64,000 nt of DNA from Chlorogloeopsis fritschii PCC 6912 (GTDB lineage: Bacteria; Cyanobacteriota; Cyanobacteriia; Cyanobacteriales; Nostocaceae). The notes under the pieces were generated by a model. The model worked only from the letters and a program-made list of their open reading frames with translations, searched no databases and was not told the origin of the DNA. Shown here piece by piece: positions 9,863-19,358 of the stretch (positions are counted from its first letter, which is position 1; each line of letters starts with the position of its first letter). The stretch spans positions 1 to 64,000 of the forward strand of contig NZ_AJLN01000078.1 of assembly GCF_000317285.1 (NCBI RefSeq), in the 5' to 3' direction. A program made the translations under genes and the position numbers.

Positions 9863-11596
9863 ATGACGATTACAGACGATCTCCAAAAGTTGTTAGATAT
9901 TTTGCCCCAAGACCTGCGGCAAATACTAGAGAAGCATTCCCAACGAGATAGTTTAGTTGAAGTGGTCTTGGATCTGGGCCGTCGCCCAGAGGCTCGCTTC
10001 CCCCATCAAGCTGAATATTTGAGCGACAAGCCCGTCACTCAAGAACAAATCGATGACTGCATTCAGCGAGTGGGAACCTTTGGCGGAGATAATCGAGCAG
10101 GAATAGAGCAAACTCTGCATAGAATCAGCGCTATCCGTAACCGCAATGGTAAGATTATCGGCTTAACCTGTCGTGTCGGTCGGGCAGTTTTCGGAACTAT
10201 TGGCATGATCCGCGATTTAGTGGAAACAGGTAGATCGATTCTCATGCTGGGACGCCCAGGTGTGGGCAAAACCACAGCTTTAAGGGAGATTGCCCGTGTT
10301 TTAGCGGATGAGTTGAACAAGCGAGTAGTAATTATTGACACCTCTAACGAAATCGCTGGTGATGGCGATGTTCCTCACCCGGCAATTGGTAAGTCAAGAC
10401 GAATGCAAGTGGCTCATCCGGAGTTGCAACATCAAGTAATGATTGAGGCAGTGGAAAACCATATGCCAGAAGTAATCGTCATTGATGAGATTGGCACAGA
10501 ATTAGAAGCATTGGCAGCTCGTACCATTGCTGAACGTGGTGTACAGCTGGTAGGTACTGCTCACGGCAATCAAATTGAAAACCTGATCAAAAACCCTACT
10601 CTCTCCGATCTAGTTGGTGGAATTCAAGCTGTGACACTGGGAGACGAAGAAGCCAGACGGCGAGGCAGTCAAAAAACAGTTTTGGAGCGCAAAGCACCTC
10701 CCACTTTTGAAATTGCCGTGGAAATGATGGAACGGCAACGCTGGGTAGTGCATGAAAGTGTTGCCGACACTGTTGATAGTCTGTTAAGAGGACGTCAGCC
10801 AACTCCACAGGTAAGAACCGTAGATGAAAATGGCAAAGTTAACATCACACGTCAGCTTACTGCCATCAACGGTCGCTCTCACTCCCTTGGTGCTGAAGAA
10901 TCGGTCGTACCCGCACGGCAGGCTAACGGTTGGCGTGCCTCTGGACAAATGGTGCCTTTGCCACCAGTAACACCAGAGCGAGAAAAGCTGTCAGGGCGAA
11001 GCGAGTTTGATCGCTTGCTAAATGAGTCTCTCGATTATACTGATAGCTTTGATTTCGCTGATACCAGACACTCTGGGCCAAATGGCGAAGATTTGCCATT
11101 GCACGTTTACCCCTATGGTGTTAGTCGCTCTCAATTAGAGCAGGTTATTCAGGTATTAAATTTACCAGTGGTATTGACAAAAGACATTGATAGTGCTGAT
11201 GCAATCTTGGCATTGCGATCGCACGTCAAAAACCACGCCAAATTGCGGCAAATGGCTAGAGCCAGACAAGTGCCGATTCATATGATCAAATCCAGCACAA
11301 TTCCGCAAATTACCCGTGGCTTGCGGCGATTGCTGAATATCGACGAGCCGGAAATTACCGACGATCGTGAACTGCAACTATTCCTTCACAGTGCCAGCGA
11401 TGATGAGATTGACGCCCTAGAAGAAGCTAGATTGGCAGTTGAAAATATCGTCATTCCCAAAGGACAACCTGTGGAATTACTGCCGCGATCGCCCCAAGTG
11501 CGGAAAATGCAGCACGAGTTAGTCGAACATTATCGCCTGAAGTCTCATAGCTTTGGGGAAGAACCAAATCGGCGCTTGCGCATTTATCCGGCGTGA
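9863..11596 (+). CDS. Ycf45-like AAA ATPase with C-terminal R3H domain
   Basis: 577 residues. The N-terminal two thirds match the chloroplast Ycf45/SpoIIIAA-like P-loop ATPase family: Walker A GRPGVGKTT near residue 130, Walker B VIVIDEIG, and a sensor segment VGTAHGNQIENLI. A linker rich in polar residues (about 325-400) leads to a second conserved region (LHVYPYGVSRSQLEQVI) and a C-terminal R3H nucleic-acid-binding motif (RKMQHELVEHYRLKSHSFG). I placed the start at the ATG at 9863 (MTITDDLQ); in-frame codons further upstream overlap ldpA and are unlike the family. The family is conserved in cyanobacteria and plastids without an established function, and nucleic-acid remodelling is the usual guess. 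It probably forms an operon with ldpA. Confidence 0.88.
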   Translation: MTITDDLQKLLDILPQDLRQILEKHSQRDSLVEVVLDLGRRPEARFPHQAEYLSDKPVTQEQIDDCIQRVGTFGGDNRAGIEQTLHRISAIRNRNGKIIGLTCRVGRAVFGTIGMIRDLVETGRSILMLGRPGVGKTTALREIARVLADELNKRVVIIDTSNEIAGDGDVPHPAIGKSRRMQVAHPELQHQVMIEAVENHMPEVIVIDEIGTELEALAARTIAERGVQLVGTAHGNQIENLIKNPTLSDLVGGIQAVTLGDEEARRRGSQKTVLERKAPPTFEIAVEMMERQRWVVHESVADTVDSLLRGRQPTPQVRTVDENGKVNITRQLTAINGRSHSLGAEESVVPARQANGWRASGQMVPLPPVTPEREKLSGRSEFDRLLNESLDYTDSFDFADTRHSGPNGEDLPLHVYPYGVSRSQLEQVIQVLNLPVVLTKDIDSADAILALRSHVKNHAKLRQMARARQVPIHMIKSSTIPQITRGLRRLLNIDEPEITDDRELQLFLHSASDDEIDALEEARLAVENIVIPKGQPVELLPRSPQVRKMQHELVEHYRLKSHSFGEEPNRRLRIYPA

Positions 11597-11606
11597 TTTT
11601 ACTAAA

Positions 11607-11641
11607 TTAGGGGTACAACGGTGTACGAGTTATACCCCTAA
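11607..11641. other. Perfect 9-bp inverted repeat
   Basis: TTAGGGGTA at 11607-11615 pairs with TACCCCTAA at 11633-11641 around a 17-nt loop, 11 bp after the R3H ATPase stop. There is no T-run after it, so it may be an mRNA 3' structure rather than a stand-alone terminator. Confidence 0.5.
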
Positions 11642-11669
11642 ACCCCAACGCTCCTTTCAAAACAAAAAT

Positions 11670-11706
11670 CGAGTGGATAGTTGTGACACAAATCCACCCG
11701 TTTTTT
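11670..11706 (+). terminator. Rho-independent terminator after the R3H ATPase gene
   Basis: A nine-pair stem with one mismatch (CGAGTGGAT / ATCCACCCG), a 13-nt loop and then six T residues (11701-11706). It is well placed to end the ldpA-ATPase transcript about 75 bp after the stop codon. Confidence 0.75.
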
Positions 11707-11769
11707 CCGTGATCGCAATACCTGGGGAAACCCCGTAAAATTGTTTTAATTATTAGCGCCGTAACAAAA

Positions 11770-11997
11770 TTAACGTGATTCAGTTCCCTGATTGGGGCTG
11801 CCTACTACAGTATCTTCACTACCTGATTCTGGCGTAGCACTTGTTTTGGCATTCGTTTCGTCGGAGCCACTGCTAGTTCTACGAGTTTCAGAATCGATAT
11901 CGGTGATATCTTCTTCTAGGGGATTTTCGTAACCACCAGACCCAGTTTTTTCGTATTCACCAGGTTTCATGGAAGCGCTATCTTTCTGCTCAGACAT
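11770..11997 (-). CDS. Small acidic hydrophilic protein of unknown function
   Basis: 75 residues from MSEQKDSASMKPGEYE. The start was chosen because AAGGAG lies seven bases upstream, a clear ribosome-binding site; an ATG 18 bases further upstream lacks one. The protein is rich in Glu, Ser, Thr, Gly and Asp, with no hydrophobic core or membrane segment, and is probably disordered. I do not recognise a family. It lies downstream of csaA on the same strand, 162 bp away, and could be a separate transcript. Confidence 0.65.
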   Translation of the reverse strand: MSEQKDSASMKPGEYEKTGSGGYENPLEEDITDIDSETRRTSSGSDETNAKTSATPESGSEDTVVGSPNQGTESR

Positions 11998-12159
11998 ATA
12001 TTTACTCCTTATCATTTACTGTTCTTGCAACAGTTTAAAAGGAGCATGGGTGCAAGTTCATCTTTCTAAAAACTGGTTATAGCAAGTTACTCCATCTGTC
12101 TGAAGGATTATTTCACACTCACCCGACTGGATATGAAATGCTTACAACCTGAATCAGTG

Positions 12160-12495
12160 CTATAAAATTCTTTTTCCTAAAGGTACATTTCGCTCTGGCT
12201 GAATTAGCACAACTTCTCCATCTTCTAGCACCACACCTAAAACCAGCACTTCAGAGATAAAATCAGCGATTTGTCGGGTTGGAAAGTTAGTAACAGCCAA
12301 GATTAAGCTATCTAGTAAATCCTCTTTTTGGTAAAGTTTGGTAATTTGAGCGCTAGATTTTTTAATGCCCAAATTACCGAAATCTATCCACAGTTTGTAA
12401 GCTGATTTTCGCGCTTTGGGAAAATCTTCTACTTTGATGACTTTACCAACACGAATTTCTACTTTCTCAAAATCATCATAAGTAATAGGTGCCAT
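12160..12495 (-). CDS. csaA: CsaA-type tRNA-binding domain protein
   Basis: 111 residues (from MAPITYDDFEKVEIRVG; an ATG six bases upstream is also possible). The whole protein is one tRNA-binding OB fold, the EMAP/Trbp111 type. It shows the CsaA-specific blocks WIDFGNLGIKKSSAQIT, VTNFPTRQIADFISEVLVLG and VVLIQPE, close in arrangement to the Bacillus CsaA protein, described as a secretion-related chaperone that also binds tRNA. It is 12-18 bp downstream of tatC on the same strand, so the two are almost certainly co-transcribed. Pairing with a protein translocase gene fits an export-related role, but this is inference. Confidence 0.87.
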   Translation of the reverse strand: MAPITYDDFEKVEIRVGKVIKVEDFPKARKSAYKLWIDFGNLGIKKSSAQITKLYQKEDLLDSLILAVTNFPTRQIADFISEVLVLGVVLEDGEVVLIQPERNVPLGKRIL

Positions 12496-12513
12496 TCCCA
12501 ACCCTCAAATTAC

Positions 12514-13308
12514 TTACTTACCTACGAGCTTAACTAAACCAATACCGCCAAAGTAAAGTCCTAAAACGGCTCCAGCGAGAAGAGTTTGAGTGAGAGGATC
12601 GACAGAAGGTGTAAGGACTGCACCTAAAATAACTGCCCCTAAAGTTACGTAACGCCAGCCAGAAAGCATTGTTTCTGAGGAGACGATTCCTAAAGCACCT
12701 AGTAAAAGCTGGATGACTGGTATTTGGAATGCTAAACCTGTGCTGAATAGTAACAGCAAGACAAATTCAAAATATTTATCAATTGACCACAACTGTTCTA
12801 CAACATCTGCACCGTAGCTGATAAAGAATTTTAAAGCAGCTGGAATTAACAGGTAGTAAGCAAAAGTCAATCCTGCTGCAAATAGTACGCTCGATCCCAA
12901 AACAATCGGGGCTAACAAGCGGCGTTCTCTGCGAGTTAATCCTGGCAGAACAAATTGGATAATTTGATAGAGTACAAAAGGGCTAGCAACAAGCAAGCCA
13001 CTGTAACCTGCAACTTTTAAAGAGACAAAAAAGTATTCTCCGGGTGCGAGTTGGAGAAATTTTACTCCTTGGGCTGGTACTTCCAGCAACTGGACAATCG
13101 GCTTGACAGCGATAAAGCAACCGATAACGCCGATCGCAACGGCGATGAGCGCATAAAAAATCCGCTGCCGTAACTCCTCTAGGTGTTCAAAAAGGCTCAT
13201 TTCGACCTCACCAGGTAACTCATCTAGAGGATTGCTTTCTGGTTGGTCGTATTTTTCGGGGTCAAGATCGGGAACTGTTGCAGTGTCTACTTCTTGTGAA
13301 GGCGTCAT
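12514..13308 (-). CDS. tatC: Twin-arginine translocase subunit TatC
   Basis: 264 residues with a hydrophilic N-terminus (about 35 residues) and six predicted membrane helices. Family signatures are [16 protein letters not shown] just before helix 1 (with the conserved Glu of the LEELR block), [33 protein letters not shown], and [10 protein letters not shown]-type [17 protein letters not shown]. TatC is the receptor for twin-arginine signal peptides in the thylakoid and plasma membranes of cyanobacteria and works with TatA/TatB. Those partners are not in this window. csaA follows 12-18 bp downstream in the same direction. Confidence 0.95.
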   Translation of the reverse strand: MTPSQEVDTATVPDLDPEKYDQPESNPLDELPGEVEMSLFEHLEELRQRIFYALIAVAIGVIGCFIAVKPIVQLLEVPAQGVKFLQLAPGEYFFVSLKVAGYSGLLVASPFVLYQIIQFVLPGLTRRERRLLAPIVLGSSVLFAAGLTFAYYLLIPAALKFFISYGADVVEQLWSIDKYFEFVLLLLFSTGLAFQIPVIQLLLGALGIVSSETMLSGWRYVTLGAVILGAVLTPSVDPLTQTLLAGAVLGLYFGGIGLVKLVGK

Positions 13309-13421
13309 GAGTCAACTAGCGAGCATCATTTGTTAACTATTTTATCTAGGCAAGTAGCTACCAGAAATTTTTCAGTCCGTTAAAACTAACAGCACAATTC
13401 TCAATTAGTACCCTAGCCTAC

Positions 13422-13470
13422 CAAGAAATAAATTTCTTGGCTTATAGTTCAAGTCCACTCAAGTGGACTG
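13422..13470. other. Two adjacent perfect hairpins between the monooxygenase gene and tatC
   Basis: The first is CCAAGAAAT-AA-ATTTCTTGG at 13422-13441 and the second AGTCCACT-CA-AGTGGACT at 13453-13470. Neither is followed by a T-run on either strand. They may be processed mRNA structures or copies of a small palindromic repeat. Confidence 0.6.
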
Positions 13471-13544
13471 CGATCGCTAATATCAAGTAAAATCTCGTCC
13501 TATAAAGAGCATCCACAAGGCGTTTTAGGGGTGAGGTGCAAGAT

Positions 13545-14744
13545 TTATACAGTTAACTGTACCTGTGTCACCCCTTGCCGCAACTCGCGCTGTCGTCTCA
13601 GCCAAGACAATCGTACAGGCTTACGGATTAAGGGAGCTAGCTGGCGTGCAGCCCATCGCACAATTGCGCTTTTATTCAATAGTTGAGCTTGAGCCGCTTC
13701 TTCGCTTTGAAGTTGCTGTGCTCTAATAATTTCTGGCTCTCGTTCAGCTTGAATCTGTGGCAACGCCTCATCAATTGCCGCGTGTTCCGATTCCTCACGC
13801 AATATGGGAACTAGATGATTTGCTGCAACAATCACATCTCGCAAAGCCATATTGATGCCTTGAGCGCGGATTGGTGACATGGGATGAGCAGCATCGCCTA
13901 GAAGCAGTAATCCTGGTGCATACCAGTGCGGGCAGCGCCCAACCACAACGGATAATAAAACTGGTCGCTCAATGGTTTGGGCGTTTTGTCGGAAATGTTC
14001 TGCTAACCATGGAGGTGAGGCTTCGGCAAGCGTTTCAGACCAATTGACTTGTTTCCAGTCTATAGAATCATCTTCATGAAGTGCCCAACCCAGTTGAAGA
14101 TTTCCCTCTGAAGAACGAAACAACCCAAATCCGTGTCGACCATGCAATATAGAATAAAAGACATTTTCCGTCTCAAAACGCGGACTATCCGCCAATTTAA
14201 ACCAAAGAATGTCAAAACTGTGAGACTGATGTTCTATGGGCAAGTTTGCTCGCTGCCGAACAATGGAATTACGACCATCTGCCCCTACGATGAGATCGGT
14301 GTCTAAAGAGCGTTCATCGCCTAGTTTCACGCCACAAACTCGTCGATCGCTCCACAGTAAATCCTGCACGGTGACGCCCTGTAAAAACTCAAAATGGGGA
14401 TAACTACTTGCCTCTTCAATTAATGCTTCGAGCAGGGCTGGCTGAGAAACGAGAGTGCATGGTTTACCACCAGGTTCGATTGGCTCATCAACTCGAAATA
14501 GCGATCGCTTGTCGATGATAAATTCCCAGGCATCTAAGGGACGATGGGGGATGCGTTCTACCACAGACAATAGTCCCATCTGCTCAAGAGCATCCAGCCC
14601 GCTGGGCATCAGTCCTTCACCGCGAAAAACTCGACGGAAGCTACGGGATGATTCAATTAGTTTAACTGAAATACCGCGTTGCACGAGGAGGAGTGCAAGT
14701 GCTGCACCAGTCGGCCCAGCCCCAACAATAACAACCTGAGTCAT
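13545..14744 (-). CDS. FAD-dependent monooxygenase (aromatic hydroxylase-like)
   Basis: 399 residues. The start at 14744 gives MTQVVIVGAGPTGAALALLL, placing the FAD-binding Rossmann motif GxGxxG at the very N-terminus; an in-frame ATG at 14786 would add 14 residues. DLIVGADGRNSIVR is the DG motif and LLLGDAAHPMSPIRAQGINMA the GD motif of the p-hydroxybenzoate hydroxylase/UbiH class. Such enzymes hydroxylate aromatic or polyketide substrates with NAD(P)H and oxygen, but the substrate here is unknown. It has no membrane segment. The transglycosylase gene lies upstream on the same strand, separated by about 110 bp that include a heptamer repeat. Confidence 0.82.
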   Translation of the reverse strand: MTQVVIVGAGPTGAALALLLVQRGISVKLIESSRSFRRVFRGEGLMPSGLDALEQMGLLSVVERIPHRPLDAWEFIIDKRSLFRVDEPIEPGGKPCTLVSQPALLEALIEEASSYPHFEFLQGVTVQDLLWSDRRVCGVKLGDERSLDTDLIVGADGRNSIVRQRANLPIEHQSHSFDILWFKLADSPRFETENVFYSILHGRHGFGLFRSSEGNLQLGWALHEDDSIDWKQVNWSETLAEASPPWLAEHFRQNAQTIERPVLLSVVVGRCPHWYAPGLLLLGDAAHPMSPIRAQGINMALRDVIVAANHLVPILREESEHAAIDEALPQIQAEREPEIIRAQQLQSEEAAQAQLLNKSAIVRWAARQLAPLIRKPVRLSWLRRQRELRQGVTQVQLTV

Positions 14745-14823
14745 TACTCTTTTTAGGTAATTTATCAAGAACTCAGAATAGGGCAATAAAATTTTGGATT
14801 GGAATTTTCCAAAATCTAAAATT

Positions 14824-14857
14824 CCTAGTCCCTAGTCCCTAGCCCCTAGTTCCTAGT
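14824..14857. repeat. CCTAGTC heptamer tandem repeat
   Basis: Four to five units of CCTAGTC, CCTAGCC and CCTAGTT, ending exactly at the stop codon of the lytic transglycosylase gene. Same family as 751-780 and 63687-63720. Confidence 0.85.
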
Positions 14858-17050
14858 TTACTGCTGTGGTAATTGTGGGTGTTTGGCTGAGTATTGACCT
14901 ACTATACGGGATATTTCGGGGTTGTAGAGTCGCAAATAATTCCAGTAATTTCCAAAAACTTGGCGCACATAGTTCCTAGTTTCGTTAAAGGGTATATTTT
15001 CTACAAATTCGTCTGTATCTTCTTTAGGTAAAGTTTGTAACCACTTAGCGACATTACCAGGCCCGGCATTGTAACTAGCGATCGCGAGTAGTGAGTTATT
15101 ACCATACTGTTGATGGGTGTGATCCAAATACCAAGTACCTAGCATGATGTTATCGTTGGGATTTTCAAGGTCGAAGTTTTTGCTATTTTCCTTGAGTTGA
15201 GGAGCAATCCATTTGGCTGTACTCGGCAATACCTGCATTAAGCCGGTGGCATTGGCAACAGATTTGATTTTTGGCTCAAACCTCGATTCTTGACGAATTA
15301 AGGCTGTTACCAGTAAGGGATTGAGCTGGCGTTTTTGCGACCAATATTCAATTTCTTTGAGATAGGGAAAGGGATAACGAGCTTGCCAGTAGATAACCTG
15401 TTTGCTTAAAGCTTCGTACTCAGCTTGTTCTTCTGGTTTTTCTCGGTCTTCCAATTTAGAAATTTTGTCAATACCGATGATGTTTTCTCCCTTTGCCAAT
15501 CGCATTAAACCTTCGGTGAATTGCTCTGCTACCGTAGGCTGCATTTTGTTTTGAAATTCGGTTTGCCATTGCAACCACGCGTCACGGTCTTGAGCTAGCA
15601 GATATAATTCTTTAAAAGTTTCAGAACCTGCTGTAGGAACAGGGCGCACGAGGGGGACTACTTCTGGTTGTAATTGACGCAGGTTGTTAAAATTGCCGAC
15701 ATTCAGCCCCAAAGTGACAGCCGATCGCCAGGCATAGTAAGAGTAGGGAAACTCGCTAATTACATACTCATAAGCTTGTTTCGCTTCCTGCACTTTCCCC
15801 GCTTTCATTGCCCATTTACCAAGCCAAAAGCCTGCTCTGGGAGCCAAAATACTGTCGGGATTGTTGATGGGAATTGGTTGTGCCCATTGCCACGCGGCTT
15901 GATAATCTGAGACTTTGGCTTTCTGTTGTGCCATCTTCCAGCGATATTCTGCTGCTTCCTCAGTCTTGCCGTGCTTGCTAACTAATAATTCCAGCGCTTG
16001 ATTTGCTCCTTGGGTATCGTTTTGAGCTTGCAAGATATTGGCTTTTGCTAAGAGCGCTTCACCAGCATACTCAGGGAATTGATTGATTACCCGATCTAAA
16101 TACGGCAAAGCGTTTTTACGTATTTTTGACATTTCTGCCAAACGCAGCAGTGCGGTACCAGTTTCGCTTGCCTCTGGAAAAGTATTAATCAGTTTCTGAT
16201 AAGTAGCGATCGCCTGTTCTTGTTTGCCACCGATTTGCAATCCGCGCGCTGTACGATAGAGATTAAGCGGAGTTACGACTGCTTTGGCATAGGCATTGGC
16301 AGCTTTGGTAAATTGATTGTTTTCCCAATAGCCTGTAGCAATAATTTCCCACTGCTCTGGTTTGAGAGCCGGATTTTTGACAAGTTGATCCAACACGGGA
16401 AGAATGCCTGGTTGATCGTAGGCGTGTTTTGCCAAAATCAATTTCAACTCTGGCTGATTGGGATTTTCTTGGAGTCGTTTGCGGATAATATCCCAAGTCA
16501 GAGGGTGAGAAGGAAATTCAGCGATCGCTTTATCTTGATATTCGGGAAGTGCAATCAGGTAGAAAGCTTTAGCAGCAGCTGGATGTTCGGGATAGCGTTT
16601 TACTACTGCCTGCCTTTGATCTGAAGCTTTGCCTTCTTCTCCCAAGATATCGTATGCCTGTGCTCTTTTTAGTAAAATATAGGGCGCTAATACTGGATAG
16701 TCATTTTCTAAACCTTCCATTAAAGAGAGCGCTTGTTTTGCTTCTTTGGCTTCTATTAAGTCACTTGCCAACAAATAACGAGCGCGATTCCGATCAGGTG
16801 ATGGGAACCCTTTGGCTAGTTCTTCGAGTTTTGCCGCTCGTTCTTGGGGGGATTGCAGTACTAATGGGAAAACTGCTGATTTGGCTTTGGTTGCCTCTGT
16901 CAGTTGTTGTGGCTCATTTTTAAAATTTTTGAGCCATTGACCCATATATTGTCCCATTCCCGGAGCTGAAGCTACTGCTCCAGCTAAAAAGGCGCACAAT
17001 CCTGCACCTACAATGAGAGATATTTGCTTTTTCTGTAGCTTCTTCAGCAT
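14858..17050 (-). CDS. Membrane-anchored lytic transglycosylase with TPR-like repeats (Slt70 type)
   Basis: 730 residues. An N-terminal hydrophobic helix (about 11-30) should export or anchor the protein. Residues about 60-560 are alpha-helical TPR-like repeats (for example AANAYAKAV, AIATYQKLINTFPEA, AKQAYEYVISEFPYSYYAW). The C-terminal domain (about 580-710) is a goose-type SLT fold: VTALIRQESRF holds the catalytic Glu, followed by SVANATGLMQVLPSTA, NIMLGTWYLDH and IASYNAGPGNV. Enzymes of this type cleave peptidoglycan to 1,6-anhydro-muropeptides in the periplasm during wall growth and recycling. All catalytic-domain motifs are intact. The domain order matches Slt70 although the repeat region is longer. 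Confidence 0.93.
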   Translation of the reverse strand: MLKKLQKKQISLIVGAGLCAFLAGAVASAPGMGQYMGQWLKNFKNEPQQLTEATKAKSAVFPLVLQSPQERAAKLEELAKGFPSPDRNRARYLLASDLIEAKEAKQALSLMEGLENDYPVLAPYILLKRAQAYDILGEEGKASDQRQAVVKRYPEHPAAAKAFYLIALPEYQDKAIAEFPSHPLTWDIIRKRLQENPNQPELKLILAKHAYDQPGILPVLDQLVKNPALKPEQWEIIATGYWENNQFTKAANAYAKAVVTPLNLYRTARGLQIGGKQEQAIATYQKLINTFPEASETGTALLRLAEMSKIRKNALPYLDRVINQFPEYAGEALLAKANILQAQNDTQGANQALELLVSKHGKTEEAAEYRWKMAQQKAKVSDYQAAWQWAQPIPINNPDSILAPRAGFWLGKWAMKAGKVQEAKQAYEYVISEFPYSYYAWRSAVTLGLNVGNFNNLRQLQPEVVPLVRPVPTAGSETFKELYLLAQDRDAWLQWQTEFQNKMQPTVAEQFTEGLMRLAKGENIIGIDKISKLEDREKPEEQAEYEALSKQVIYWQARYPFPYLKEIEYWSQKRQLNPLLVTALIRQESRFEPKIKSVANATGLMQVLPSTAKWIAPQLKENSKNFDLENPNDNIMLGTWYLDHTHQQYGNNSLLAIASYNAGPGNVAKWLQTLPKEDTDEFVENIPFNETRNYVRQVFGNYWNYLRLYNPEISRIVGQYSAKHPQLPQQ

Positions 17051-17245
17051 TGATACCCGCTGAAAATTTCACAAGAATTTCTTGACACTCTAGCACTAAC
17101 TAGTGGAAGAGATAACCTATTTTGCCTTGAGATTTTGGATTATTAGTCAGAATATGCAAAATTCAAATTTATTTAGGCATTTATACTTAAAAATCTAATT
17201 GTTACTCTTGATTTGTAATTCAGCATCATCCTTAAGATATATTTG

Positions 17246-17947
17246 TTAGCTCGACGTAACTTCCAGTGCCATAGTTACTGCTTTCTGGACGTGAATTAAC
17301 ATAGTGTTAAATAATTTTACGATCGTATCTTGTGGACGAATTAAGAGTGGCAGTTCTGTATTACCCAAAACAATCGCTGTTGCTCCTGCCTCCTGCAAAT
17401 TGTCAATAATACTCAACAGCTTTTGTCGAGAAGTTTCATGTATCTTTCCTAAGCAAAGTTCTTTATAGATGACTTGATGAACATAATTCATTGATTCAGA
17501 ACTAGGAACTATTACACTGATGCCATAGGATGCAAAACGTTCCTTATAAAAATCTTGCTCCATCACGAAGCGTGTACCGAGAAGTCCTACAGAAGAAACA
17601 CCTGACTCTACAATCTTTTCAGCCGTAGCATCTGCAATATGTACTAAGGGAATCCCAACATTATTTTGTACTACTGTTGCTACCTTATGCAATGTATTAG
17701 AAGCTATTAGGAAAAAATCTGCTCCTGCTTGCTCAATCTTTTGAACAACATTTGTCAGTAAAGCTGCAATATCATCCCATCTTTCCTCATGTTCAAGTTG
17801 AATGATGGGATGAAAGTTTAGGCTATACATTAAAAGTTCAGCAGAGTGTTCAACACCCAGCTTTGCTTTCACTTCCTGGTTGATCAGGCGATAGTATTCG
17901 GCAGACGATTCCCAACTAACGCCGCCAACTAACCCAATAGTTTTCAT
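17246..17947 (-). CDS. Aspartate/glutamate racemase-family protein lacking both catalytic cysteines
   Basis: 233 residues with the overall pattern of the cofactor-independent amino-acid racemase family: IGLVGGVSWESSAEYYRLIN at the N-terminus, an NT(L)H loop (IASNTLHKV) and a TELPLL loop. In this family two acid-base residues, usually Cys and Cys, do proton exchange on the two faces of the substrate. Here the first position is Ser83 (SNT instead of CNT or TNT) and the second is Asn196 (GNTELP instead of GCTELP). The enzyme may therefore be inactive as a racemase or do other chemistry. Its ATG overlaps the stop of the upstream FAD hydroxylase gene (ATGA), so the two are translationally coupled and may act together. 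Confidence 0.85.
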   Translation of the reverse strand: MKTIGLVGGVSWESSAEYYRLINQEVKAKLGVEHSAELLMYSLNFHPIIQLEHEERWDDIAALLTNVVQKIEQAGADFFLIASNTLHKVATVVQNNVGIPLVHIADATAEKIVESGVSSVGLLGTRFVMEQDFYKERFASYGISVIVPSSESMNYVHQVIYKELCLGKIHETSRQKLLSIIDNLQEAGATAIVLGNTELPLLIRPQDTIVKLFNTMLIHVQKAVTMALEVTSS

Positions 17948-19230
17948 TGGGATGCTTCTCTAAATAGTGAATATTGCTGGGCTATTTTAGGAGTCTTCCC
18001 CTTCAAGCCAATCATCAACTTGAGAGTAAATACCTTGAGCAAAGGTAATCGCTGCATAAACCATAAACCCAAGCGACGAACTAATACTAAAGGCAAAAAA
18101 TGATTAGAGAACATTCGATCTAGCAAGTCAGTAAAACCTAAAATAACCAAGTTTTCCCGCTTACGCCAGCGTTCGTAGCGTTTGAGTACCTTGAGAGAGC
18201 CAATATCTTCACCGACTTGGTGTGCTTCTTGGATTACCTGCGCTAAAGCTGCTACATCCCGAATACCTAAATTCAAACCTTGTCCGCCAACGGGATGACA
18301 ATTGTGTGCCGCATCACCAACTAAAGCCAGTCGATGTAGGGCATAACGATCGCTTTGCATCAGCTGTACTTGAAAAATAAAGCGATCACCTAGTAATTCC
18401 AGCTTGCCCATTTGATTGCCAAAACGACGGCTTAATTCTGTTAAAAATTGTTCGTCATCTAAAGCACATAAAGCTTTGGCTTCTTGGTGGGGGGCTGTCC
18501 AGACAATCCGGCAGCGGTTTCCCGGTAAAGGTAAAATTGCAAAAGGGCCGCTAGACCAAAATTTTTCGTAAGCAGTGTGGTTGTGAAATTTCTCTGGTTT
18601 GACAAATGCCACAATACAAGACTGCCAATATTTCCAGCCACGAGTTTTAATGTCAGCAGCTTGGCGAATGCGCGATCGCGATCCATCGGCAGCTACAAGT
18701 AATTTGCTCTTGATTGTCTGCAATTGTTCTGCCACTTTAATTTCTATTGCCACCGCATCTTGTTGGTAATTGGTACTCACTACTTCTGCGGGGCAAAGAT
18801 AAGTGACGTTGGGACAATTTTGAACAAATTCCTGTAATGGATACAACAGTGCTTGATGTTCTGCTACATAGCCCAAATCCTTGGTGCCGATATCAGCTGT
18901 TGCAAACTCCACTACATCTGGGTAGTCGGCATCGGAAAGGCAAACGCGACGATAAACTTCTATTTGGGGTAATATTTTGTCCCAAACTCCAATTCCTTGA
19001 AAAATGAGTGCAGACAGCATATGCACAGCGTAAGCTTGCCCTTTGCATACTGCCGCTGATTCTACTTTTGCCTCCACCAGCAGTACGCTTAACCCGGAAT
19101 CTTTCAAAGCTGAGGCTAGAGTTAAGCCGGCGATTCCGCCACCGACAATGACTAAATCGTAATCGTATCCCTGGTTGTGTGTAGCTACTTGAGCAGGGGA
19201 AATAGATTGTAAAAGCTGCGCTTGCGCCAT
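17944..19230 (-). CDS. UbiH/UbiF/COQ6-family FAD-dependent hydroxylase
   Basis: 428 residues. DYDLVIVGGGIAGLTLASAL is the N-terminal FAD motif, KLLVAADGSRSRIRQAA the DG motif and ALVGDAAHNCHPVGGQGLN the GD motif with the GQGLN signature of quinone-pathway hydroxylases. This family in bacteria hydroxylates the ring of ubiquinone precursors; in cyanobacteria related proteins are discussed for quinone or tocopherol-related steps, without firm proof for this one. The C-terminus is basic and moderately hydrophobic, consistent with membrane association. It overlaps the racemase-like gene by four bases (ATGA), an unusual pairing. The start at 19230 is an ATG. Confidence 0.87.
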   Translation of the reverse strand: MAQAQLLQSISPAQVATHNQGYDYDLVIVGGGIAGLTLASALKDSGLSVLLVEAKVESAAVCKGQAYAVHMLSALIFQGIGVWDKILPQIEVYRRVCLSDADYPDVVEFATADIGTKDLGYVAEHQALLYPLQEFVQNCPNVTYLCPAEVVSTNYQQDAVAIEIKVAEQLQTIKSKLLVAADGSRSRIRQAADIKTRGWKYWQSCIVAFVKPEKFHNHTAYEKFWSSGPFAILPLPGNRCRIVWTAPHQEAKALCALDDEQFLTELSRRFGNQMGKLELLGDRFIFQVQLMQSDRYALHRLALVGDAAHNCHPVGGQGLNLGIRDVAALAQVIQEAHQVGEDIGSLKVLKRYERWRKRENLVILGFTDLLDRMFSNHFLPLVLVRRLGLWFMQRLPLLKVFTLKLMIGLKGKTPKIAQQYSLFREASQ

Positions 19231-19358
19231 TGTTAAGAGAAATTACAGCATTTTAATTATTATTTTTACGCGATCAGCTTGGGGAGGGCAAGCGCAGGAT
19301 GTTAGGAATATGTTGTAGTAGAAAAATCTTTCCTTAAATCTGCCTCTAGGGGTTGTTT

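Noticed and set aside
11553-11738. Open frame of 61 codons after the R3H ATPase gene
   Set aside because: It overlaps the end of that gene in another frame and contains its terminator.
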